Assembly: GCA_027922465.2 (NCBI GenBank)
Contig: BQMF02000169.1
Location: 186,001 to 250,000, forward strand
From: Turritopsis dohrnii
Lineage: Eukaryota > Cnidaria > Hydrozoa > Anthoathecata > Oceaniidae
Length of the DNA: 64,000 bases
Direction: 5' to 3'
Part shown: positions 24,301 through 34,713 of the stretch, piece by piece
Numbering within the stretch: position 1 is the stretch's first letter
Layout of the letters: each line of letters starts with the position of its first letter
Position numbers and translations under genes: made by a program
Notes under the pieces: model-generated
Told to the model about the DNA's origin: nothing
What the model saw: the letters and a program-made list of their open reading frames with translations, nothing else
Database searches by the model: none

Positions 24301-24497
24301 CAGTAGAGTGGAAACAAGTTTTCAAGTTTCGCCGATTAAAAATCATCTACCGTATTTTCTTGTATAGAAAACGCCTTTGAATACAAGGCGCAAGTGTTGA
24401 CGAAAAATAAATTGATAAAGCCGCCCTCACATAGAAACCGCCATTGTGACAACACTAACAGACAGAAAGAACAGATAAAACTCAAACTAAGGCTGAA

Positions 24498-24548
24498 ACT
24501 TCCAAACACTTTACAAAGCAAACTTCCAAACACTTTACAAAGCAAATT
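24498..24548. repeat. 24-bp tandem duplication
   Basis: Two adjacent copies of AACTTCCAAACACTTTACAA plus AGCA. Confidence 0.9.
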
Positions 24549-24767
24549 CAAAGCATTTTCGTGGTTTCACAATTTCGAATGCAATGTGAAGCGAAGACCA
24601 GGGATGTGTGAGGGACATGGATAGTGAACGAGTATAAGTCTATTGTTACCAACCTTGTTATCTATTTAATTTTGCTCACGCACTTTAGAAAAATACAAAT
24701 TTTTTCCTTATTAAACCAATCAGATCGGATTTTATTGTTTGAGTTGGACGAATGAAATTATTTGTAG

Positions 24768-24956
24768 GTTTTCGTCCTGAACGTACAAGCCAGAATACCT
24801 TTCATTTACATTCAAGATCTCGCTTTTGACGAAGATATTAAGCTTTTAGTCGATACTGTGATTATGTCAAAATTTGAAGATATTGTTCTGACTGATTTTG
24901 ACGTGGATGTAGATGAATTGGATGAGGAATCCCCACTGTTGCTTTGTTGCAGTTAA
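24768..24956 (+). CDS. Possible single exon of an unidentified gene
   Basis: After the acceptor ATTATTTGTAG a frame stays open for 62 codons and ends at TAA (24,954). The product is acidic, with Asp/Glu-rich runs such as DFDVDVDELDEES. I recognise no family and see no upstream exon. An alternative reading uses an acceptor at 24,952 for a short exon ending at a GTAAGT near 25,004. Chance openness is possible. Confidence 0.2.
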   Translation, partial: VFVLNVQARIPFIYIQDLAFDEDIKLLVDTVIMSKFEDIVLTDFDVDVDELDEESPLLLCCS

Positions 24957-25171
24957 TTTGGGACTTCCTTTTCAAGTTAATGTTAAAGGAAAGAAGCAAG
25001 TATTTGGTAAGTGATTTAAAGTTGACACCAGTAGAAGAAAAAACTCTATGTTATGTTGTATGGTAAGAACATTGTGGTATAATTTTTTGTGTGTGATAAA
25101 GTCCAACAACGTCGATTTTTATTTTCCAGGATATATTTCGATAATATTGTTTATCATCTTCAGCTTAAAAT

Positions 25172-27575
25172 AAATAAAACAAGATTCGCAAAAATGCGAC
25201 TATATATTTCCCCAAAGTTGCAAACATTTTACCATTTATTGTGTGTACATTGATAACCATGAGAAAAATGTATCGATAAATAATTACAGTATAACTACCA
25301 TCGACCTGATACTCAGGTTGAATTTAATGCCACAAAAAAACTTACTTTGAAGTTATTATGAAATGAAATTGTTCACGGTCAAATGATAAGGTTTCTCTTA
25401 AAATTTTTTGCTGAGGAGTTAAAAAGTGACTGAGAAGTTACTATGGACACGTAGCTAAAAATTAGAAGACCTAAATGCGACTAATATTTTCCCTTCTGCA
25501 TATCAACAAACTCATCAATGTGTAAGACAATTTCATCTTAATATAAGATGTATGATCTTAATTGTTGCAGAAGCTTGACAAGTTTCCTATTTGTAACTCA
25601 AATAAAATTATCTTACAACATTATACAATCAAATTTGTATACAGGTTTTCTGTACAAAAGAAGAAAAGAAAATTGTTAAACCTAATTTTGATACCACAGT
25701 TTACTTTGGGGTAGACATATAAGCAAATAACTATCAAAAGTAATCAAAATCTCTACTAACAAATATTACGTGTAACATTTCAAATTAGGACAGAATAGTT
25801 ATTTTTTAAAAAAAGATGGCCTTAGAGTGTGTTTACATGAGAGCCGTAGTGACCTCAAACCAGTTTGAAATTTTTAGCTGTTTGAAATCGCCATTCAGTT
25901 TACATGAGAAATTTCGATACAGTCTTGGAGAGTTTTGTCGAGTAAAAATCGAAACAATAGATTTACTAGTTTCTAGCTCTCTATACGAGTGCGTTTTTAC
26001 ACGAGAGCTATACTGAACTCACACCGGTTTGGGCTTTCAATACGGGTAGAAATATTTTCTATGCACGATGGAATAAATTTAGCACATTCTATATTTTTAT
26101 TTCATGTGTCAGCAAAATTTAATTAACATGCACATGCTTGTTAACACATTTTATGATAAAACAATGAAATGTGAAAACTTTCACACCTTTCCAAGCTGTA
26201 TCGAAATTTCAAACCTACTTTTTAAGTAGGTTTGAAATCATCACGGGTAAAATATTTGTACAGCCGTTATCATGTAAACATCGCTAAAGGTTTGACCAAG
26301 AACCGTAGTGAAATAATTACCCATATCGAAACTCGTAACAGGAGGATTGAAATTTCAAACCGGTTTGAGTTCACTAAGGCTCTCATGTAAACACACTCTT
26401 AAAGTGGCAATTTATAAAACTAAATTCAAGTATTCAGAATAACAGATTTATTTTGTGTTTATTTTGTGGTAAAAATGACCTTCATATATAAATCCCAAAT
26501 GGAAAAAAAAAAACTTTGGTAGTATATCCATAACCAAATCACTACATAGCTGAAAGTAGAAGTTCATGCTCCGTCTTGATTTAATTACAGACTCTCATTT
26601 GTGTTGTGTTTTGAATTATGTTCGTTGTTCGTACAGGAAAATTGACAGTACATATATTAAATTTTGCAAAATAAAATATGATATACAGTATCAAAACAGT
26701 ATACGTGATCATGGAATTCATCCATAGTAAACTATGTTTCCGTTGTTGGATTAAATGACTATATAATACATCTTAAAATATTATACGTAATAGGTTTTCT
26801 GTACTTCTTGTTGCATATACGACATCATGTCTTTACTAGCTATTTTTGTATGTACTTTTTGAAACTGGTTGAACTGGTCGTTCTCCCCACATGAAAAGGG
26901 TTTCCTTTGCTTTATGGTTGGTACATCACCGTGCTTTCAGTTCAGTTGAGCTCTACATTATATCAGGATGTAAAATAAAAATAAATCTTCAGCCTGGCTA
27001 TTGATAATGAATTTTCACCTTTGCACTGAAACCACAGCTTCAATGGTTTGCTGTTCGAAGCATACTAATTACCAATCATCATAACAGTCAGTCGGGATAG
27101 ATTAGCTTTTTATATATATTTCTATATATTGTATTCTTAGTTATGTAAAGTAAAATCCGACGTTAAATAAATTGAACAAACAAATAACAATGTTATCAAC
27201 AAAAACAAACACAACATCATTGCATTGATACATCAATTTTTTCTGGTTTTACTCGTTCATTCAAAAGTTTTTACAAAGCTTTTTAAGACAACACTGAACT
27301 AAAACGATTCATTTCCATCATTTAACGTTTCATCTATTGAATCATTTTAAGAGCTAGCAGAAAAAAAACAAAAATCTTCCACTCATCTGCACTGACTGAA
27401 AAAAATGGCGTGCTGTAGACTAGCCTCTATTCTTATCTACTTTGGCGGCTAGGCGAAAATTCAATACCGAACTGCGGCTATAAAAGTGAACGGAGAAGAA
27501 GGAGGAGGAGAAGAAGAAGGAAAATGCCGGTTTTAACATAATTTCGCCCTATGGGGAAATATATAACAAAGTTTA
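25172..27575 (+). repeat. Long direct repeat family A, copy 1
   Basis: Colinear with 32,032-34,713. Both start at ACAAGATTCGCAAAAATGCG and end after a GAAGAAGGAGGAG tract and CCCTATGGGGAAATATATAA. It carries its own insertion at 25,825-26,398. No coding function seen. Short blocks such as ATCAAAACAGTAT plus CATGGAATT also occur in family B, so A and B may be distant relatives. Confidence 0.85.
25825..26398. mobile_element. Foldback MITE with TTA target duplication
   Basis: Near-perfect inverted ends of about 36 bp start GAGTGTGTTTACATGAGAGC. TTA flanks it at 25,822-25,824 and 26,399-26,401. The sister repeat keeps the uninterrupted site with a single TTA at 32,721-32,723, which fixes both ends. 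A 3-bp TTA duplication is typical of PIF/Harbinger-type elements. The 574 bp hold no transposase. Confidence 0.9.
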
Positions 27576-27719
27576 AAACTTACAGTGTACAGTAAACTGT
27601 AAAATAAAATTCAGTCAAAACTCATACAAATACACTTTCTCTCTACTTACACTAAAATCAAATATTATTGACAAAATGTTAAAATCAATATAGTGTGACA
27701 AAATTTACAATAAAACCTA

Positions 27720-28388
27720 TCATATTGTTAGTGCTCTTCTTCTGTACTCATCCTTGGTGTTTAAGTTCGGCTTAATTGCTTTTATATGTAACGCTTCCAA
27801 AGTCATTAAAAAATAAACATTCCGATTGGTTTTGTCAAGAATAACTACGTCATCCATTGTCATGTTAGGGTTGCATTGTTTAATGTGAGCAGATACCGGT
27901 CCTTTTGACAAGTGTTCCTTAAATCGGGTGACAAGATGTCGGGTTGTTTGCCCGACATAACAAGCATCGCAACTTGAACATGAAATTTTGTACACCACCA
28001 TACTTTTAAGGGGCTTGTCGACTGGTGCTTTTAACGAAGGAAGGATGGCTTTCAATTTTCGAATCGTATGTATCACTTTGCAAGGCGCTTTTATTCGTTA
28101 TAAAGACTGTTCAAATTTCTCAGTAATTCTACTTCTGTATTGAACGAATATCATTTTCACTTTTCCTTTCTCTTCCTCGTTATCTTGATCAGTCTGCTTT
28201 TTCTCTCCAACGATTTTCTCAATCACATTCTTAATGATCGGATCATAAAACTTTCGAGGGTATTGATTCTTCTCCGATATTTCTTTTGCTTTAGTTAAAC
28301 TTTTGTGGAAGTTTTCCCAAGAACTACAAGCTCTATAAATTCTGTGGACTAATCTACTGACTATGTTATGTTGCCGGGTACATTCCAT
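27720..28388 (-). pseudogene. Penelope-like element C-terminal relic with GIY-YIG endonuclease
   Basis: The minus strand encodes the linker typical after a Penelope reverse transcriptase (KNQYPRKF), then a GIY-YIG nuclease with YKISCSSCDACYVGQTTRH and FKEHL. One in-frame TAA at about 28,098 splits an otherwise continuous frame. The reverse transcriptase part is absent, so the copy is truncated and dead. The family uses this nuclease to nick target DNA for retrotransposition. A second, more complete relative lies at 43-44.5 kb. Confidence 0.85.
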
Positions 28389-28503
28389 ATGTTATCAAAA
28401 AAAACTTTTCAAGCAGAAACAAACATCATCTGTTGAAGCAATGTTGTTATTGCTATCACAATGGAGCGCCACAACTCCCAATGCCAAAATCGAATCATTT
28501 TTA

Positions 28504-28936
28504 GGCTACAGTAAGAGAATGGGTAGACAAGGTTAATCGAGGAGGACTTTTTATAGTCAATGACGAATTTCATATATTTGTGCGCAGAGTGGAAAACGTT
28601 GTACGGACAATTCTAGATACATCACTGATGGTGAAATATGCCAATGAAAATTTACGTGACATTATTTTCAAGAAACTTGAACAGAATGACTTTGTGATGA
28701 CTGCATGGAAGAATGTCACACACGATTATGAAAATAAAGACCTTTGTGATATATTGAAAACCATGGTTTTACATAAATGGATAACAATTCGGGGAAATGC
28801 TTTTGTAAAGGCATGGGTCAATGTTGTCAAAATCAAACAAACTAAAAACAAGACATTAAAATCAAAAATTGACAAAAAAGCTATGCCTGCTATGAGAAAG
28901 TCAATCTCAAAGTCAACTGGTAGCAAAAAGAACTAG
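28504..28936 (+). pseudogene. Transposase C-terminal fragment, probably P-element-like
   Basis: After an acceptor at 28,503 a frame of about 143 codons runs to a stop at 28,936. It begins WVDKVNRGGL and continues with a charged helical region and a Lys-rich tail. A GGL motif followed by helices is usual near the C-terminus of P/THAP9-like transposases. The link is weak because no catalytic part is attached. It could also be the end of an unrelated element protein. Confidence 0.4.
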
Positions 28937-29000
28937 ACAATTTTGCACTATACAAACTTTTTTTCTTTTACTAATTTTGATTGTGTTGTTATTTACACCA

Positions 29001-29115
29001 CAGTGGGCAAATTTGTTGAAAATTCACTGCGATGGAGTGCATTTCTATAGAAATATACACACTGTTTCACTAAAAGTGCTCTTCATTGCAGTGGATTTTG
29101 AAGATTTTGCCCACT
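29001..29115. mobile_element. 115-bp MITE
   Basis: Inverted ends of about 40 bp start CAGTGGGCAAATTTGTTGAA, matched by the complement of TTTTGAAGATTTTGCCCACTG. It is nearly all arm. Confidence 0.75.
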
Positions 29116-29158
29116 GGGGGTGTGTTAAGCTTTAAGTTTAAGTTTTGTTTCTTTTCTT

Positions 29159-29413
29159 TTATATGAAAGATATGACGGAGAGCAAGTTTTGATCAGCACT
29201 AAATCATTCGTCCATACCAAGACACGATTTGAACGATTTTGTACCGCCTTAACCCGAGGAATATGTAATTTTCCCCATTGGGGTTTTCGTAGCGCATCCG
29301 ATTGGTCACCTTGGTACGAAATCATGTTCGAGAGATCGAGAAGTCAACCATGGAGAACATTTTGGAACGAAATCTTATGGGTACTTACTGTATTTCACTT
29401 TACACACTGCTGA
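29159..29413 (+). other. Unidentified coding-like fragment
   Basis: An open frame of about 84 codons with richer GC and sensible composition, including ERFCTALTRG, FPHWGF and DWSPWYEIM. No start or splice partner was identified and I do not recognise the family. It is probably part of a decayed element protein in this TE-dense stretch. Confidence 0.3.
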
Positions 29414-29779
29414 TAATCACCACAAAAGAAAATGGTTGCGTTGTTTTCTTTTCCCTCGATTAGGAAGATTAGATAAGTAAGCGTGGCGTGAAGAAAGGGC
29501 AAAGCTTTTTATCTTGGGACCTGATTGCGGAATGACACCCCTCCCTTGCTTCATTTGGAAACCTGTTTACGTTTTTCCTTTCTGTTGTACAATCTTCACA
29601 TGGCCTCGTATTCAAACTTTAAACAAAAAATCAACGATTCTGTAAATTAATGCGTAAAAAGTTCGATGAGAACTAACTTGGGTTCATATAAATTCAAACA
29701 AGTATTTTTGGTGTTCGACGTATTTTACGATTTCAACAAAATATATTGATAAGCTGTGTCATTCCAGCGCTCAACCGAA

Positions 29780-30058
29780 TTATCGTATATGCTGTGTTGT
29801 CCTAACGTATTCCCATTGGATTAGCAGTTGGGATGGAGTCCCGCTTGCTTTGTCATTCTCTCGTTTCGGGATTTGATCCGTCTCGACGACTTCGGCTGTA
29901 TGGGGTCTTTTATATGGTCGTTCTATTGTTGTGCTTTTATCGTTTGTCATTTTTTCGTTGGAGAGTGTTGCTTGTCGTTTGGTCGGTTCGAAGATATTTC
30001 GCATGGAAATAAAATAAATATAAATTAGTAAAATGATAATTTGGGAAGTTTTGTGCAA
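29780..30058 (-). other. Unidentified coding-like fragment, minus strand
   Basis: An open minus-strand frame. From an inner Met (MRNIFEPTKRQATLS) it is hydrophilic and Lys/Arg/Thr-rich. It lies just downstream of the P-like transposase stop. It may be a relic of a second element ORF, or chance. Confidence 0.25.
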
Positions 30059-31103
30059 GTTTGACGAAACTTATGTTGCTATACAATGCGAGATGAAATT
30101 CTCAATTTTGAAACGCCTTAAATATATACGTCCATTCCAAACGTCGGAAACTTCAGCTCGTGTACAACCGCATAATGTCATTTTTTCTTTTTCATTGGCG
30201 GCAACGTGATATCGCTGATATCGACAGCTTGGTTTTGTCTTCTGTCTCGCGTATTGCCACTCATTACTTTGATCATACTGGATTTCATTACTTGAATCTT
30301 ACGTTCATTTCTACCGTAATCTTCTAACAACGGGTTGTTATTTGCGCCACCTCTAGCTCTCTGACGCCCAAAATGCTCTTCTAACGGATCTTGATTTAGC
30401 TTGTCGGAAAGTACGTACTTCACTCCGGCAATGCCCAAAGGCTGTGGAATCATCTCAACAAAGGATTTAACTAAAAATAATTTGAAATTTGTTCATAACT
30501 GTCACCATGCTTAAGACTAGAAAGCAAGTCCACTGAAGCTTTTACCGTGAAGAAAATCAACTTACCAGTTATTCTTAACTCTTCTAAAGTTTGCATACTT
30601 TCCATTCTTAGTCAAATTAGTTTGTTGCTTCTTTCCACTCATTAATGAATCGTAGAAATTCGTCTATTAGCCACTAAAAATAAACGTCGTGATAAAAAAT
30701 ACAACTTAAAGTTTACACCTAACACGCTTATCAAATAGGGCAGCGTATCTTGCCTTTAACCTAGGATCGTTAAGTGACTCATATGGATTCAGGTCCATGT
30801 TTCTGCTTTTTTGACCATCATATTTTGAATGCACATTTAGACAATCAAAGAGACGGTTGAACATGTAAACAAATTTTCTTGTTGATGAAGTGTTTGAAGA
30901 ACTTTGCCCTTCCAGTGCCAGATAGACCGAATTACTCAGGACCTAAATTTGGAAAATTAAGTCATACTTTTTTATAAAGAATATAATAAAATGTATAGTT
31001 GATGTCATTATGCTGTAAATCAGTCATACCAAATGGTGAATCAAAATTATTAAATTATTGCTTAAACATACCTGGGCAGCCAAAGAGACATTCATCCGTG
31101 ATC

Positions 31104-31911
31104 TGTAATTCTGTAATTCCTGTAATTCCTTCTGTTCCTTCTGTTCTGTTCTGTTTCTGTTCCTGTTCCTTCTGTTCCTTCTGTTCTTATGAATGGAAGT
31201 GAGCTTGCAGAGTCATTTCAGGTTCGTCTTTTAGGTTTAACCTTCACAAAGAATTTCACATGGAATTCTTACATCGAGTACATTGCTAAATCTGCTGCTA
31301 TGAAGGTTGGTTCACTTTTTCGGGTCCGTCACTTACTTTCTGCTAAATCTATCATTTACATGTTCAAGGCCACTATTCGCCCTTGTCTTGAGTACTGCTG
31401 CCACCTTTGGGCTGGAGCCTCTGCTCATTGTCTTCATCTTCTCGATCGTATTCAGAAGCGCTTAGTTAACTTAGTTGGCCCTGATCTTTGTGCTAATCTT
31501 CACCCCCTCTCACATCGGAGAAACGTTGCTTCCCTGTCTCTTTTCTATAAATACTTTCATGGGCATTGTTCGGATGACTTGCATCAACTGACTCCTTCTC
31601 CTAAGACTTTCTCTCAGAACACTCGCCTCTCTTTGAATTCTCATCCTTTGACTGTTCAGGTCCCAACTTGCCATAAGAACTTTTATTCATCTAGCTTTTT
31701 CCCTCGGACTGCTCGCCTCTGGAATTCTCTCCCTCATAGTTGTTTTCCTGCTGAGTATGATCTGTAATCTTTTAAATCCAAGGTTAACCGCCACCTTGCT
31801 CTGTCTTTATAACTCTTCTTCCTTTTCTCATCTTGTAGCTTTCTGCCTAGTAGTGGCTTCGGCCTTGCAGGGAGCAACTCATTTAAAAAAAAAAAAAAAA
31901 AAAAAAGAAAA
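31104..31911 (+). mobile_element. 5'-truncated LINE insertion with poly(A) tail
   Basis: A (CTTCTGTTC)n-like tract leads into an open frame of about 190 codons (31,189-31,767) with the RT thumb and C-terminal region: VRLLGLTFT, RPCLEYCCHLW, LDRIQKRL, HRRNVASLSLFYKYFHG, LWNSLP. A 3' UTR and a run of about 22 A at 31,885-31,906 follow. This C-terminus is typical of CR1/L2/Jockey-type elements. It sits in the opposite sense inside a transposase exon, splitting VYL from RSRMNV. The target duplication is unclear. Confidence 0.85.
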
Positions 31912-32031
31912 GATATACATGGTCACTGGTTAATTTGGTCTGATGAAACCCCAAAGCACTTCGTCTTAGTCCAACATCCATTCCCAACAAAGATGCAATA
32001 TGCTGCCAACTGATCTGTTTCCCATCATACT

Positions 32032-34713
32032 AAAACAAACAAGATTCGCAAAAATGCGACTATATATTTCCCCATAGTTGCGAAATTTTTGTCAATAATT
32101 GTGTGTACATTGATAACCATGAGAAAAATGTGTGATAAAATAATTACATCAACCTGATACTCAGATAAAAATGCTGTCCTTACTAATCACGGTGGAGCTG
32201 AATTTAATACCACAAAAAAACTTATTTTGAACTTATTATGAAATGAAGATGTCATGGTTGGTCAAATGATAAGTTTTGTCTTATAATTTTTGCTGAGGAG
32301 TTAAAAAGTTAGAAGTTACTATATGATGGACACTTAACAAAAAGTTATAAGACCTAAATGTGACTAATATTTCCCCTTAAACAACTGCATATCATCATTG
32401 TGTAAAAGAATTTCATCTTAACAAATGTATGATCTTTATTGACATCCTTTATACCTTAAAATCATGGTAAACAATGAAATTCAACAGAACACTTGCTTTT
32501 TGAAACTCGGATAAAACTATCTTACAACATCATGCAATCAAATTTGTATACAGGTTTACTTTACAAAAGAAGAAAAGAAAATTGTTAAACCTAATTCCAA
32601 TAGCTACAATATAATACTTTGGGATAGACTATCATAAGCAATCACAACCTCTACTAACAAAATATTATGTATACCATTTCAAATTAGGACAGAAGAGTTA
32701 TTTTTTAAAAAAAGATGGGCTTAAAATGACAACTTATAAAACCAAATTCAAGTATATACCTAAAGGGAAGATATTATTTGCAGAAGAAATTTTTGTGGAA
32801 TATATTTTTGCGGATAAAAGACCCAAAAATGCCATATTTTGCGGAATAAATTTTTGTGGATGACAACTTCAAAGGAGATTTTGTAGAATTAATTTTTTGC
32901 GGATGCAAGAAAATTTGATAAAATCGAAAGTAAGGAAACACCCAATTTAGTGCCTGGGTGTATATACAAACTTTAGTTGAATGGAAAGAGCAGATCTATG
33001 GAATAACATCTATTTTTCAGCAGTTAAAATATCAAAAAGAATATTAAACTACAACAAACAGATAATGTGGCTGGGTCTTATCTTTTTCAGAAGAGGTCAA
33101 TGTAACGCCAGCAACTGAGAATATGACTCAGTCTGGGTCTACTTCCCATAAACAAAAAGTAAAAATAACAATAAAAACTGTGATACCACCGCAGACATTG
33201 TTTCTCAAAGTAAAAGCAACAGTACGAAGCACAAAACCTGTCACAAGTGCAGATGCTGGTTGTAAGAATACTATTAAATGAGTCCTTAGATGTTAAATAA
33301 CATCGACTTATTTCCTTTATCATTTTCCAAACGTTTTGTAAAGACGAGATGCTAGTTAGGGTTCAGTTATATGCAAACCAAAGTGAAAGATCAATTCTTT
33401 AAGGATGAAACATTTAAAAAATTTTGCAGAATTTACTTTTGCGGATAACCAATAATTATTCATTTTTGCGGAATTTATTTTTGTGGATTTGAGCGAAATC
33501 CACAAAAATAAATTTCACAAAAAAAAGTTCCATACAAATTTCTTCTGCAAACATATTCTTCCCTTAAGGTATCAGAATAAACATCTCTGTTCAAAAAAAT
33601 TATGTTTACACTCATTGTGTTATGTGATGATAAAAATGACCTAAATCCCAAACTGAAAAACAAAAACAGATTTTGGTAGTGAAAATACACATTCATAACC
33701 AAATCACTACATAGCTGAAAGCAGAAGGTCGTGTTCTGGCTTGATTTAATTTACAGACTCTCATGTTGGATTGTACTTTGATTTATGTTCGTTGTTCATA
33801 AAAGGAAAATTGACAGTCATATTTAATTTTGCAAAATAAAATATGATATACAGCATCAAATGTATACTGATGCATGACCATAGACTTATTCATAGTAAAC
33901 TATGTTTCTGTTGTTGAATTAAACAACAAACTATCCAGGGAAGCACACTCGACCAGCATTCTTTCAATTTCAAGATTTGTCTCAATCCTCTGTGTATTAA
34001 AACATTATACGTAATTGGTTTTCTGAACTGAACTTCTTGCATATATGACATCACATATTTACTTGCTGTTTTTGTATGTACTTCTTGAATTAACTGGTTG
34101 AACTGGTTGTTCTCCACATGAAAAGGGTTTTCTTTATACGGCTGTCTGTATATATCATCGTGCTTTCAGTTCAGTTGGGCTACATTATATCAGGATCATA
34201 CTAAATTGATCTTCAGCCTGGCTATTGATAATGAATTTTCACCTTTGCACTGAAATCACAGCTTCAATGGTTTGTTGTTCCAAGCATTTAATTACCAATC
34301 ATCATAACACATTTTATTGTCTTCAACAAAAACAAAACATCATCGATATCAATGTTTTTCTGTTTTTTACACGTTCATTCAAAAGTTTTTACAAAACTTT
34401 TTTATGAAATAAAACGATTTATTCCATCATTTAACGTTTCATCTATTGAATCATTTTAAAAGTTTGCAGAAAAAAGCAAAGTCTTCCAAAGCCCAACTGA
34501 CTGAAAAAAAATGGCGTACTACTTCACGCTACACTAGCCTCTATTCTTATCTACTATCGGTAGGGGAAAATTCAATACTGAACCGCGGCTTTAAAAGTGA
34601 ACGGAGAAGAAGAAGAAGAAGGAGGAGAAGAAGGAAAATGCCGATTTTAACATATATTTTGCCCTATGGGGAAATATATAATAAAAATAAAACAGGTTTT
34701 GTCAAAGTTTAAA
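32032..34713 (+). repeat. Long direct repeat family A, copy 2
   Basis: Second copy of 25,172-27,575. It fills the transposase intron and starts within 5 bp of the splice acceptor. It carries a private insertion at about 32,756-33,571 and lacks the one in copy 1. Confidence 0.85.
32756..33571. mobile_element. 0.8-kb foldback element with GCGGA-rich arms
   Basis: The ends ATACCTAAAGGGAAGA and complement ATACCTTAAGGGAAGA are inverted for about 60 bp. Both arms then repeat TTTTTGCGGA motifs. Family A copy 1 reads straight through this site (TTCAAGTAT then TCAGAATAA near 26,430), so the insertion is real; the target duplication is 2-3 bp (TA or TAT). No ORF. Confidence 0.8.

Noticed and set aside
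25172..34713. Family A pair read as LTRs of one retrotransposon of about 9.5 kb
   Set aside because: The interval between them holds fragments in mixed orientation and no gag-pol order, and one copy sits in a transposase intron. No TG...CA ends or primer-binding site seen.
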